The translations under genes and the position numbers were made by a program. Shown here piece by piece: positions 18,855 through 27,234 of a DNA stretch of 64,000 nucleotides. Every line of letters begins with the position of its first letter. The stretch's first letter is position 1. The DNA comes from Rhodanobacter denitrificans (GTDB lineage Bacteria > Pseudomonadota > Gammaproteobacteria > Xanthomonadales > Rhodanobacteraceae), in assembly GCF_000230695.2 (NCBI RefSeq), contig NC_020541.1:1674001-1738000 (forward strand). The letters are read 5' to 3'. The notes under the pieces were generated by a model, which worked only from the letters and a program-made list of their open reading frames with translations, had not been told where the DNA came from and made no database searches.

Positions 18855-20000
18855 ATGAGCGAACAAGTCCTGCCCAAGGCCAAGAAATCCGTCGCCCTGT
18901 CCGGCGTGGCCGCGGGTAACACCGCGCTGTGTACGGTCGGCCGCAGCGGCAACGACCTGCATTACCGCGGCTACGACATCCACGACCTCGCGGCCAGGGG
19001 CTGCTTCGAGGAAGTGGCCTACCTGCTGGTGCACGGCGTGCTGCCGAACTGGACCGAGCTGCAGAACTACAAGGCCAAGTTGAAGCGCCTGCGCGGCCTG
19101 CCGGCGCCGGTGAAGGCCGCGATGGAGCTGCTGCCGGCCGCCACCCACCCGATGGACGTGTTGCGCACCGGCTGCTCGGTGCTCGGCACCGTGCTGCCGG
19201 AGAAGGACGACCACAACGTCACCGGCGCACGCGACATCGCCGATCGCCTGATGGCCAGCTTCGGCTCGATGCTGCTGTACTGGTACCACTTCAGCCACAA
19301 CGGCAAGCGCATCGAGACCGAGACCGACGACGACTCGATCGCGGCGCACTTCCTGCACCTGCTGCATGGGCGCAAGCCGAGCGACCTGCACGCGCAGTCA
19401 CTGGACAAGTCGCTGGTGCTGTACGCCGAGCACGAGTTCAACGCCTCGACCTTCGCCGCCCGCGTCATTGCCGGCACCGGTTCGGACATCTACTCGGCGA
19501 TCACCGGCGCGATCGGCGCGCTGCGCGGGCCGAAGCACGGCGGCGCGAACGAGGTGGCGATGGAGATCATCGCGCGCTACCGCAACGCGAACGACGCCGA
19601 AGCCGACATCCGCGCCCGTGTCGAGAAGAAGGAAATCATCATCGGCTTCGGCCACCCGGTATACACCGTGTCCGACCCGCGCAACGAGATCATCAAGGAA
19701 GTCTCGCGCAAGCTGTGCACCGACGGCGGCAACCCGACCCTGTTCGACGTCTCCGAGCGGATCGAGAAGGTGATGGGCGAGCTCAAGAAGATGTTCCCGA
19801 ACCTCGACTGGTTCTCGGCCAGCGCGTACCACATGATGGGCGTGCCCACCGCGATGTTCACGCCGCTGTTCGTGATCGCGCGCACCTCCGGCTGGAGCGC
19901 GCACGTGATCGAACAGCGCCAGGACGGCAAGATCATCCGCCCCAGCGCGAACTACACCGGCCCGGAAGACCAGGCCTACGTGCCGATCGACAAGCGCTGA
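18855..20000 (+). CDS. prpC: 2-methylcitrate synthase
   Basis: A 381-aa citrate-synthase-fold enzyme condensing propionyl-CoA with oxaloacetate. Diagnostic stretches are [47 protein letters not shown] with an active-site His, [27 protein letters not shown], and RPSANYTGP near the end. The length and the TALCTVG start separate it from ordinary GltA. The ATG at 18855 follows CTGGAGATTTCC; the longer open frame upstream reads through prpB out of frame. It works with prpB, prpD and prpE in this window. Confidence 0.94.
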   Translation: MSEQVLPKAKKSVALSGVAAGNTALCTVGRSGNDLHYRGYDIHDLAARGCFEEVAYLLVHGVLPNWTELQNYKAKLKRLRGLPAPVKAAMELLPAATHPMDVLRTGCSVLGTVLPEKDDHNVTGARDIADRLMASFGSMLLYWYHFSHNGKRIETETDDDSIAAHFLHLLHGRKPSDLHAQSLDKSLVLYAEHEFNASTFAARVIAGTGSDIYSAITGAIGALRGPKHGGANEVAMEIIARYRNANDAEADIRARVEKKEIIIGFGHPVYTVSDPRNEIIKEVSRKLCTDGGNPTLFDVSERIEKVMGELKKMFPNLDWFSASAYHMMGVPTAMFTPLFVIARTSGWSAHVIEQRQDGKIIRPSANYTGPEDQAYVPIDKR

Positions 20001-20025
20001 GCAGGGACTTTCCTGATACGCGAAC

Positions 20026-20047
20026 GGGAGCCGCAAGGCTCCCTTTC
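20026..20047 (+). terminator. Hairpin terminator after prpC
   Basis: GGGAGCC pairs with GGCTCCC around a GCAA tetraloop and is followed by TTTCC, 25 bp after the stop. The T tract is short. The rest of the gap to 20290 shows nothing recognisable. Confidence 0.55.
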
Positions 20048-20290
20048 CGTATCGGGGACGAAAAAATTCTTGAACCGAAACTGACTCGGCGCATGGCCAC
20101 TTTCGGCCACGCGGAGCGCAGGGTTCTCGTGCCGTATCACTCCGGTTACAGGGTGTAAGCATCGTGTTGCCGGGTCGTCCGATGTCGCCGGGCGAAGCCG
20201 CCGCGCGGTTGGCGGGCATGGCGACAGGGAACCATGTTGCAGCGGTGAGTCAGCTCCCGGGTTCATGAGAATGAACCGGACTATCGTCCG

Positions 20291-20866
20291 TTGGTCGACT
20301 TGTCGCCCAGTGGGCTGATTTTTCTACGGTTCGCGCCGACGCAGACGGGGCTTTCCGAGTGGCCCGGGATTTGCGTCGAGGTGTTTGCTGCAAAGCAGGC
20401 AAGAAACAGGGGGCTGCCGCTGCAGTTGCCGACCGGCTCTGGCTTCTACGCGCTGCAGCCGGGAGTGACCTGGCTGTTCCCGTCCGACCCGGTGGTGTTC
20501 TTCGGCAACCTCAGTTACCTGCACGACTTCCCGCGCCACCATGTCAGCCGCACCGTGCTGCTCGGCGGCAAGGAGCCGCTGGGCACGGTGCAGGTGGGCG
20601 ATATTGTCGATGTCAGCGTCGGCATGGGGCTGGCCCTGAACGACAAGGCGTCGATCAGCATCGGCTACGACCAGAGCTTCCTCGGCATCACCAAACAGAA
20701 CGGCAAGACCGTGCCCGGTTCGGCCAGGAGCGTGCTGGGCACCTTGCTGATCGGTGGCTCCTATCGCTTCAGCGACAGGCGCAGCATGAACTTCACGCTC
20801 GGTGTCGGCGTGACCCGCGATACGCCCGACGCCACCGTGACGGTCAGGGTGCCGATGATGTATTGA
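20291..20866 (+). pseudogene. C-terminal remnant of an outer-membrane beta-barrel protein
   Basis: From about 20416 to the stop, the translation alternates hydrophobic and polar residues with many aromatics (GSGFYALQPGVTWLFPSDP, FFGNLSYLHDF, VGMGLALNDKASISIGYDQS, FTLGVGVTRDTPD) and ends in an outer-membrane-type strand, TVTVRVPMMY. It resembles the last 150 residues of a larger transporter-like barrel protein found in Xanthomonadales, in which the C-terminal part follows a long N-terminal barrel that is missing here. The first 40 codons look like unrelated sequence, and no signal peptide is present. It is therefore probably a decayed fragment rather than a functional 191-aa protein. The family assignment is from memory. 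Confidence 0.45.
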
Positions 20867-20922
20867 GATCGGCTGCGTGATGTCCGTCGGGCGCGGCCCG
20901 GTGTCGAGGCATCCGGCGCGCC

Positions 20923-21615
20923 TCAGCCGGCGGACAGCTTCAGCAGGCGTCGGCGGCGGCGTTGCACCAGCCAGCCGCCGCCGCAGATGCCGATCACCGC
21001 CAGCGCGTCCAGCGCGTACTTCGCCCAGGCGTGCGCATCGAACCAGCCGCTGAGCAGATGGTCGTGGGCGATCATGCGCCCGGCCGTGATCGCGATCGCC
21101 GCGGCGCCGATGTACATGATGATGGGGAAGCGGTCGATCAGCTTCAGGATCAGGGTCGAGCCCCAGACCACCAGCGGCACGCTGATCAGCAAGCCGAGGA
21201 TGACCAGCAGCAGGTGCCCCTTCGAGGCGCCGGCGATCGCCAGCACATTGTCCAGGCCCATCAGCGCGTCGGCGGCGATGATCGTGCGCAACGCACTCCA
21301 GAACGTGTTGCCGGCCTTGATGTCCGGGCCGTGCTCGTCGCCGTGGTTCAGCAGCTTCCAGGCGATCGGCAGCAGCAGCACGCCGCCGGCCAGCATCAGT
21401 CCCGGCAGCTTCAGCAGGTAGACCACCACGGCGGTCAGCGCGAAACGGACTGCGACGGCACCGAACGTGCCCCAGAACACTGCCTTCTTCTGCAGTTCCC
21501 GGGGCAGGCGACTGGCGGCCATGGCGATGACGATGGCGTTGTCGCCGGCCAGCACGAGGTCGAGCAGGACGATGGCCAGCAGGCCGGAGAAGAAGTCGGG
21601 AGCAGTGAAGTTCAT
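20923..21615 (-). CDS. TerC/YjbE-family integral membrane protein, riboswitch-controlled
   Basis: A 230-aa TerC-family protein with about seven membrane helices. It shows the hallmark acidic intramembrane motif LLDLVLAGDNAIVIAMA at about residues 19-35 and its second copy IIAADALMGLDNVLAIAG at about 113-130. Both contain D-N pairs thought to bind metal. The start at 21615 begins directly at the first helix. The leader carries a yybP-ykoY manganese riboswitch (21676-21790), so this protein most likely exports Mn2+ or loads it onto secreted enzymes when manganese is high, as for E. coli Alx. A basic tail, QRRRRRLLKL, ends the protein. Confidence 0.88.
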   Translation of the reverse strand: MNFTAPDFFSGLLAIVLLDLVLAGDNAIVIAMAASRLPRELQKKAVFWGTFGAVAVRFALTAVVVYLLKLPGLMLAGGVLLLPIAWKLLNHGDEHGPDIKAGNTFWSALRTIIAADALMGLDNVLAIAGASKGHLLLVILGLLISVPLVVWGSTLILKLIDRFPIIMYIGAAAIAITAGRMIAHDHLLSGWFDAHAWAKYALDALAVIGICGGGWLVQRRRRRLLKLSAG

Positions 21616-21675
21616 GGATGTTTCCGTGCGCGTCGGACGATGCAGTGGCCACGGGCGCGCGCGGCCCGTGGCCAC

Positions 21676-21790
21676 CGCAAAAGTCTCGTTCGCAGGACAA
21701 CTGCCGGGTGACCGGAGCGATGCTTCGCTCGTGTTGACGATCACTGCACCGCGGCGGACAAGCCTGCCGCGGGAACTACTCCCTTTTGGG
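21676..21790 (-). promoter_or_regulatory. yybP-ykoY manganese riboswitch
   Basis: Read on the minus strand, the leader shows the conserved aptamer pieces in order. CAAAAGGGAGTAG is followed by a CCGCGGC hairpin, then GATCGTCAACACGAG, then CTCCGGTCACCCGGC, then AACGAGACTTTTGC. The first and last pieces pair (CAAAAG with CTTTTG) to close P1. Immediately downstream, 21645-21675 forms a perfect 12-bp stem (GTGGCCACGGGC) without a T tract. It probably belongs to the expression platform by controlling ribosome access to the gene at 21615. The mode of switching is inferred. Confidence 0.9.
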
Positions 21791-21864
21791 CGAGCGGGAA
21801 TTGTCGGGGCGCGGCATGGTCGCGGTCAAGCGACGCACGGGAGATCCTCGCTCCCGTAGTCGGC

Positions 21865-21870
21865 TAAAAT
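21865..21870 (+). promoter_or_regulatory. Candidate -10 element upstream of prpD
   Basis: TAAAAT in the context CGGCTAAAATGGC, 29 bp before the start; no clear -35. Confidence 0.4.
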
Positions 21871-21898
21871 GGCAGTTTTCCCGCCGCGAGATTTCATC

Positions 21899-23350
21899 AT
21901 GAGTGCGCACGACATCCGTTCCGCCGTCCGTCCCGATCCCGACCAGCCGCTGGTCGACATCGCCGATTACGTGGTCAACTACCAGATCGACTCCAAGGAG
22001 GCCTACGACACCGCGCGCTACATGCTGCTGGACTCGCTGGGCACCGCGATGCTGGCGATGAAGTTTCCCGAATGCGTGAAGCACCTCGGCCCGCTGGTGC
22101 CGGGCGCCACGCTGCCGGGCGGTGCACGCGTGCCGGGCACCAGCCACGAGCTGGATCCGGTGCAGGCCGCGTTCGCGATCGGCACGCAGATCCGCTGGCT
22201 CGATTTCAACGACACCTGGCTGGCGGCCGAGTGGGGCCATCCGTCTGACAACCTCGGCAGCATCCTGGCGGTGGGCGACTACCTCAGCCGCAAGGCGGAG
22301 CGCGAAGGCAGCCGGCCGCTGACCGTACGCGACGTACTGGGTTACGCCATCAAGGCGCACGAGATCCAGGGCTGCTACGCGCTGCTGAACAGCTTCAACC
22401 GGGTCGGCCAGGACCACGTGATCCTGGTGCGGCTGGCCTCCACTGCGGTGGCCACCGCCATGCTCGGCGGCGACAAGGAGCAGATCACCACCGCGGTGTC
22501 GCACAGCTGGATCGACAACGGTGCGTTGCGCACCTATCGCCATGCACCGAACACCGGCCCGCGCAAGAGCTGGGCCGCCGGCGACGCCTGCCGCCGCGCG
22601 GTGACCCATGCGATCAACGCGGTATATCGCGGCGTGGTCGGCTATCCGTCGGCGCTGTCGGCGAAGACCTGGGGCTTCTACGACGTGGCGTTCAAGGGCA
22701 AGCCGTTCGAATTCGAGCGCCCGTTCGGCAGCTACGTGATGGAGAACGTGCTGTTCAAGATCAGCTACCCGGCCGAATTCCACGCGCAGACTGCGGTGGA
22801 ATGCGCGATGAAGCTGCACGACGAAGTCGCCGGCCGACTCGACCAGGTCGCGAAGATCGTCATCGAGACGCAGGAAGCCGGTTGCCGGATCATCGACAAG
22901 ACCGGACCGCTGGCGAACTACGCCGACCGCGACCACTGCATCCAGTACATGGTGGCGGTGCCGCTGATCTTCGGTCGGCTGGTGGCCAGCGACTACAACG
23001 ACGAGGTAGCTGCCGATCCCCGCATCGACGCACTGCGCGACCGGATGACGGTGGTCGAGAACCCGCAGTTCACGCGCGACTACTTCGATCCCGCCAGGCG
23101 CTATATCGGCAATTCGGTGCAGGTGTTCTTCAAGGATGGCAGCAGCACGGAAAAGGTCTCGATCGATTATCCGATCGGCCATCGCACGCGCCGCGCCGAG
23201 GGCATTCCGGTATTGCTGCGCAAGTTCGAGGCGGCCATGCGTGGCCATTTGCCGGCGCATCAGGTCCAGGCAATCATGGCGGCCGCGGAGAATCCGGCAC
23301 GACTGGATGCAATGCCGCTGCATCATTTCCTGGGACTCTTCACATTGTAA
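21899..23350 (+). CDS. prpD: 2-methylcitrate dehydratase (MmgE/PrpD family)
   Basis: A 483-aa cofactor-free dehydratase, the same length as E. coli PrpD, that converts 2-methylcitrate to 2-methyl-cis-aconitate. Visible family blocks are YMLLDSLGTAMLAM, WLDFNDTWLAAEWGHPSDNL, HEIQGCYALLNSFNRVGQDH, YRHAPNTGPRKSWAAGDACRRAV, and YADRDHCIQYMVAVPLIFG. The ATG at 21899 (MSAHDIRSAVRPDPDQPLVD) fits the family start; an in-frame start at 21869 would overlap the -10-like element. No acnD or prpF is visible nearby, consistent with the PrpD-type rather than the AcnD/PrpF-type pathway. Confidence 0.94.
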   Translation: MSAHDIRSAVRPDPDQPLVDIADYVVNYQIDSKEAYDTARYMLLDSLGTAMLAMKFPECVKHLGPLVPGATLPGGARVPGTSHELDPVQAAFAIGTQIRWLDFNDTWLAAEWGHPSDNLGSILAVGDYLSRKAEREGSRPLTVRDVLGYAIKAHEIQGCYALLNSFNRVGQDHVILVRLASTAVATAMLGGDKEQITTAVSHSWIDNGALRTYRHAPNTGPRKSWAAGDACRRAVTHAINAVYRGVVGYPSALSAKTWGFYDVAFKGKPFEFERPFGSYVMENVLFKISYPAEFHAQTAVECAMKLHDEVAGRLDQVAKIVIETQEAGCRIIDKTGPLANYADRDHCIQYMVAVPLIFGRLVASDYNDEVAADPRIDALRDRMTVVENPQFTRDYFDPARRYIGNSVQVFFKDGSSTEKVSIDYPIGHRTRRAEGIPVLLRKFEAAMRGHLPAHQVQAIMAAAENPARLDAMPLHHFLGLFTL

Positions 23351-23580
23351 AGACGACGTGAGTGGAAGATTAAGGCGGGGACGGAGTCGATTTGGAGGCT
23401 GTGTCCCTGCCACCCGTCTGCCATTCCGGCGATGTACGAACGCGACGACTGCATACACCCGGCCGGCACGGGTTTTTCCGAAGGATTCGGGCGTGCGCAA
23501 GCCAATGAGCTTTCCTGAACGGAGCTTCACCGGCAAAGGGTTCATTAGCGGTTGAAGCATTTCCTGCTTAACGATTTTGC

Positions 23581-23586
23581 TACAAT
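23581..23586 (+). promoter_or_regulatory. Candidate -10 element of the OmpA-family gene
   Basis: TACAAT in the context TTTTGCTACAATCCCCGC, implying a leader of about 120 nt. TTGAAG at 23552-23557 is too far upstream to be a standard -35. The rest of the 365-bp gap from 23351 shows nothing recognisable. Confidence 0.45.
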
Positions 23587-23715
23587 CCCCGCCGCTTGCC
23601 GCATAAACGCCAAGCAGGGGCTATCGAAAGCTCTGAGTGACGTAGTTCAGTTCTGACGCGCGACTTCCGGTTAGGGTTGAACGGACGCGAAACCTAATAA
23701 ATGAGGAGACACCTG

Positions 23716-24840
23716 ATGAAACGTAAGGGCTTGTATTTTCTGATTGCGCTGGCCCTGGGCGGCGTAGGTGCCGTTCATGCGCAGGACACGGCTGCTCCCG
23801 CCGCTACCGAATCGGCTACCTCGTCCTCCTATGACGGGCGCTGGTATATCGCACCGACCGTGGGCGGTTATTACAACGATACCGACCGCAATACCAATAG
23901 CCGCCAGTTCTATTATGGCTTGGGCGTGGGTCGGTTCATTTCGCCGAATGCGTCGATTGATCTTTTCGCGGACCGCACCAAGCGCGATCGCGATTCCCAG
24001 GTCGGCGGCGGCAATTGGTCCAATAATGCCGTTGGCGCCGCCGTGCGTTTCTATGCGGGCGACTGGAACGCCTGGCGTCCGTACCTGCTGGCCGGCGTGA
24101 TGGGCAGCAACCATCATTCGCGCGGTGACAGCGGCTGGTCCCCGGCGGCCGAACTGGGCGGCGGTGTGTCCAAGACGATCACCGACAGCTCCGACGTGCG
24201 CATCGAAGCCGGCTACCGCTACGACTGGGACAACAAGACCCAGCCGGCGCAGGACGGCTATGGCGACTGGTTCCTCGGCTTCAGCATCGTGTCGCGCTTC
24301 GGCGCTCCGGCTGCCGCCGCCCCGGCTCCGGTTGCGGCAACCCCGCCGCCGGCCGACTGCTCCACGAAGGACAGCGACGGCGACGGCGTCAATGATTGCG
24401 AAGACAAGTGCCCGGGCACGGCTGCCGGCACGATCGTCGGTCCGGATGGCTGCCCGCAGAAGGTCGTGATCGACCTGCGTGGCGTGAACTTCAAGTACGA
24501 CCGCCCGAAGAAGGGCGAGACCGACATCTCGAAGTCGCTGGCCGAGCCGAGCGCCGATTCGATCGCCGTGCTGAACCAGGCCATCGACACCCTGCAGCGC
24601 TACCCGCAGGTGAAGGTGACGGTTGCCGGCTACACCGACTCGAAGGGCACCGACGAGTACAACCAGGCCCTGTCCGAGCGTCGCGCCTCGATCGTCTACA
24701 ACTACCTGACCAGCCACGGCATCGCTGCCAGCCGTCTGGAAGGCCCGATCGGCCATGGCGAGAGCAACCCGATCGGTGACAACGCCACCGATGCCGGTCG
24801 TGCGCAGAATCGTCGCACGGAGCTGCAGGTTCAGCAGTAA
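23716..24840 (+). CDS. OmpA-family outer-membrane protein
   Basis: A 374-aa envelope protein that tethers the outer membrane to peptidoglycan. The signal peptide ends at VHA-QD (about residue 21). Residues about 40-195 form an eight-stranded OmpA-type barrel, followed by a Pro/Ala linker. A thrombospondin-type-3-like calcium loop, DSDGDGVNDCEDKCPGT, precedes a C-terminal OmpA/MotB domain with VAGYTDSKGTDEYNQALSER and GHGESNPIGDN. The start at 23716 has GAGGAGA 6 nt upstream, and an in-frame ATG at 23701 lies upstream of that ribosome site. Expression is likely high. Its original terminator is split by the IS at 24883-26287. Confidence 0.9.
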   Translation: MKRKGLYFLIALALGGVGAVHAQDTAAPAATESATSSSYDGRWYIAPTVGGYYNDTDRNTNSRQFYYGLGVGRFISPNASIDLFADRTKRDRDSQVGGGNWSNNAVGAAVRFYAGDWNAWRPYLLAGVMGSNHHSRGDSGWSPAAELGGGVSKTITDSSDVRIEAGYRYDWDNKTQPAQDGYGDWFLGFSIVSRFGAPAAAAPAPVAATPPPADCSTKDSDGDGVNDCEDKCPGTAAGTIVGPDGCPQKVVIDLRGVNFKYDRPKKGETDISKSLAEPSADSIAVLNQAIDTLQRYPQVKVTVAGYTDSKGTDEYNQALSERRASIVYNYLTSHGIAASRLEGPIGHGESNPIGDNATDAGRAQNRRTELQVQQ

Positions 24841-24923
24841 TCGGATCGCGGCAACACGCAATGAAAAAACCCGGCTTCGGCCTAATGCCAGTCAGTTAAG
24901 GTATTGACGAAGCCGGAACGACC

Positions 24924-24955
24924 CAAGAGGCTCATGGTTTTCCATGAGCCTCTTG
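24924..24955 (+). other. Hairpin over the transposase start codon
   Basis: CAAGAGGCTCATGG (24924-24937) pairs perfectly with 24942-24955 around a TTTT loop. The ATG at 24934 lies in the stem, so transcripts entering from outside would hide the start site. Confidence 0.6.
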
Positions 24956-26274
24956 CTTTGATCTCAGCCCTGCAAGCCAACTTTGATGCGGTAGGCGATC
25001 TGTCTCCCGCCGCGTTTGATCGTTTCAGCCAGCTCATTCCGGCCGCCTGGATCGAGCAAGCATTGCAAGCGACTGGCACGACGTCACTGCGCCGTCGACG
25101 TCTGCCGGCCGAGCGATTGATCTGGCTGGTCATCGGCTTAGCGCTGTTTCGCAACGAACCGATCTGGCACATCGTGCGTCAGTTGGGGCTGGCGTTGGGT
25201 ACCGAGGCACAGGTCGTGCCTGTGCCGAGCGCTACGGTTCAAGGGCGCCAGCGACTGGGTGAAGCGCCGTTGGCCCATCTGTTCGATCAGCTCAGCCGCG
25301 CGTGGTGCACCGCACCGCTTCCGACGGCCGGGCTCTTCCACGGGCTTCGCCTGTTGGCGGTCGATGGCGTGGTGTGGTCGACGCCTGATACCGCCGAGCA
25401 TCGTGATGTCTTCGGCGCAGGACGATCGCAGCACGGTGAAGGGAGTTGGCCGCAGGTGCGTGCGGTGTGCCTGATGGATGTTCATACGCACCTGATCCGG
25501 GCCGCCGCCTTCGGTGCCTATACGACCGGCGAGCTCAGCTACGCCCACGATCTGGTAACCGCGGCGCCCGATGACTCACTGACGATCTTCGACCGCGCCT
25601 ACTATTCGGCGGCTTTCCTGCTGGCGTGGCAGCATGCGGGAGAGCAGCGGCACTGGCTGATGCGAGCCAAGTCCTCGTTGCGTTATGAGGTGATCCGTCC
25701 GCTCGGTGAAGGCGATGCGTGGGTGCGCCTGCCGGTCTCGCCGCAAGCCCGTCGCCAGCATCCGCAGCTGCCAACCTTCTGGGAGGCGCGTCTGATCCTC
25801 TGTCCTTCCGGTCGGCGCTACCTGACCTCGCTGGCCGATGCCGTTCGATATCCCGCCGATCAGGTGGCAGTGTGCTATCGCGAACGCTGGGAGATCGAAC
25901 TGGGTTTTCGGGACATCAAGCAAGCCATGCAAGCCAACGACACCGTCTTGCGCAGCAAGCGACCGGAGCTGGTGCGGCAGGAAATCTGGGGGCTGCTGAT
26001 CGCCTACAACCTGCTGCGCTGGGAAATGCACCAAACCGCTGGTGAGCTGGGCGTGCCACCGACCCGGCTCAGCTTCCAGGGGTTCACGCGCGCCATCGTG
26101 GCCGAGTTGCGATACGCCCCGCTGGAAACACCCGGCGCCTTTCCCAAACGACTCGCCCGCCTCCGACAGCAAGCCCACATCTATCTGTTGCCCGCACGAC
26201 GACAACGATCTTGCCCCCGTGAAGTCAAACGCCGACCCCACAAATACCCCACGAAAAATGCCAGTCTGTCTTAA
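24934..26274 (+). CDS. IS4-family transposase
   Basis: A 446-aa DDE transposase for cut-and-paste movement of the element. The N-terminal DUF4372-like helical region (FDRFSQLIPAAWIEQALQAT) precedes the catalytic core with first Asp in LLAVDGVVWSTPD, second Asp in LTIFDRAYYS, and the IS4 signature Y-(2)-R-(3)-E-(6)-K in CYRERWEIELGFRDIK. A basic tail ends the protein. The start is uncertain: ATG 24934 is used here, but it is buried in a hairpin and its GAGG is only 3 nt away. A TTG at 24904, just inside the left inverted repeat, would add 10 residues. No frameshift was seen, so it is probably active. Confidence 0.9.
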   Translation: MVFHEPLALISALQANFDAVGDLSPAAFDRFSQLIPAAWIEQALQATGTTSLRRRRLPAERLIWLVIGLALFRNEPIWHIVRQLGLALGTEAQVVPVPSATVQGRQRLGEAPLAHLFDQLSRAWCTAPLPTAGLFHGLRLLAVDGVVWSTPDTAEHRDVFGAGRSQHGEGSWPQVRAVCLMDVHTHLIRAAAFGAYTTGELSYAHDLVTAAPDDSLTIFDRAYYSAAFLLAWQHAGEQRHWLMRAKSSLRYEVIRPLGEGDAWVRLPVSPQARRQHPQLPTFWEARLILCPSGRRYLTSLADAVRYPADQVAVCYRERWEIELGFRDIKQAMQANDTVLRSKRPELVRQEIWGLLIAYNLLRWEMHQTAGELGVPPTRLSFQGFTRAIVAELRYAPLETPGAFPKRLARLRQQAHIYLLPARRQRSCPREVKRRPHKYPTKNASLS

Positions 26275-26376
26275 CTGACTGGCATTAGGCTTCGGCCGGA
26301 TTTTTTTTACTCGTCAGCCATCGATGCATGGTGCGCATCCTTGTCGTGCCGTGGTCGTGACCGATACGCTAGCGCG

Positions 26377-27165
26377 ATGCCCCGTCCGCCTCCTTCTCGC
26401 GCTGTGCCTTCTGCTGCGTCCGCGCAGCCACCACGGCATGGGTTGGCCCGCGTGTTGTCCAAGCTGGGTGCCTGCTCGCGCAGCCAGGCCGAACAGTGGA
26501 TCCGTGCCGGTCGCGTCAGCGTGGACGGGCGGGTGGTGCGCGATCCGTACCAGCCGACCTTGATCGATCGGCAGCAGGTTGCCGTCGATGGCCAGCCGGT
26601 GAAGTCGGCCGAATACGTCTATGTCGCCTTCAACAAGCCGCGCGGACTCGTGGTCAGTGCGGCCGACGAGCATGGCCGCGCCACCGTGTACACCGCGCTG
26701 GCGGCCGCCGGCCTGCCGTGGCTGGGGCCGGTGGGGCGGTTGGACAAGGCCAGCGAAGGCCTGCTGCTGCTGAGCAATGACACCACTTGGGCGGCCGGCA
26801 TCACCGATCCGGCCACGCACCTGGACAAGACCTACCACGTGCAGGTGGCCGGCCAGCCGGATGCCGCGGTGCTGGCGGCGATGCTGACGGGTATCCACGA
26901 GGGTGGCGACCTGCTGAAGGCGCGCCGGGTCACGTTGCTGCGCGCGGGCGAGAAGAATGCCTGGCTGGAGGTGGTACTCGACGAAGGTCGCAACCGGCAT
27001 ATCCGCCGGTTGCTGGCGGCGCTGGGCTTCGATGTGCTGCGGCTGATCCGGGTGGCGATCGGGCCGCTGGTCCTGGGCGAACTGGTGAAGGGCCAGTGGC
27101 GCCGGCTGGGTGCCGACGAAGTGGGCGCACTCGACGCCCGCAAAGGCCGAGTGCCGTCCCTGTAG
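26377..27165 (+). CDS. RsuA/RluB-family pseudouridine synthase
   Basis: A 262-aa RNA-modifying enzyme converting uridine to pseudouridine, probably in rRNA. The N-terminal S4 RNA-binding domain (RVLSKLGACSRSQAEQWIRAG, then VSVDGRVV) is followed by the catalytic domain with VAFNKPRGLVVS, GRLDKASEGLLLLSND (catalytic Asp in GRLDKA), and NRHIRRLLAALGFDVLRLIR. The ATG at 26377 has no clear ribosome site, but the protein homology begins shortly after, so a short or leaderless mRNA is possible. Length and the compact C-terminus favour an RsuA/RluE-like small subtype; the target site is unknown. Confidence 0.88.
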   Translation: MPRPPPSRAVPSAASAQPPRHGLARVLSKLGACSRSQAEQWIRAGRVSVDGRVVRDPYQPTLIDRQQVAVDGQPVKSAEYVYVAFNKPRGLVVSAADEHGRATVYTALAAAGLPWLGPVGRLDKASEGLLLLSNDTTWAAGITDPATHLDKTYHVQVAGQPDAAVLAAMLTGIHEGGDLLKARRVTLLRAGEKNAWLEVVLDEGRNRHIRRLLAALGFDVLRLIRVAIGPLVLGELVKGQWRRLGADEVGALDARKGRVPSL

Positions 27166-27234
27166 CGCAGGCATCGCCCGTCGCTCTTGCTGTCAAAAGC
27201 CGGCGGGCCGTGCCGTTGCGAAATGATGCAATCG

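Larger units (their letters stand above)
24883..26287 (+). mobile_element. Complete IS4-family insertion sequence
   Basis: A 1405-bp element with perfect 18-bp terminal inverted repeats, TAATGCCAGTCAGTTAAG at 24883-24900 and its complement at 26270-26287. It is flanked by a 10-bp direct repeat, GGCTTCGGCC, at 24873-24882 and 26288-26297, which is the target-site duplication. One transposase gene fills it. The exact repeats and intact frame suggest a recent insertion. Confidence 0.95.
24864..26308 (+). terminator. Intrinsic terminator of the OmpA gene, interrupted by an IS
   Basis: Left part 24864-24882 (A-run, then CCGGCTTCGGCC) and right part 26288-26308 (GGCTTCGGCCGGA then eight T). Removing the element and one copy of the 10-bp duplication restores CCGGC-TTCG-GCCGG followed by the T run, a classic UUCG-loop terminator. 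Confidence 0.85.

Noticed and set aside
23351..23715. A tRNA or small RNA gene in the leader region of the OmpA gene
   Set aside because: No cloverleaf or terminator was found; the sequence is better explained as a long 5' leader.
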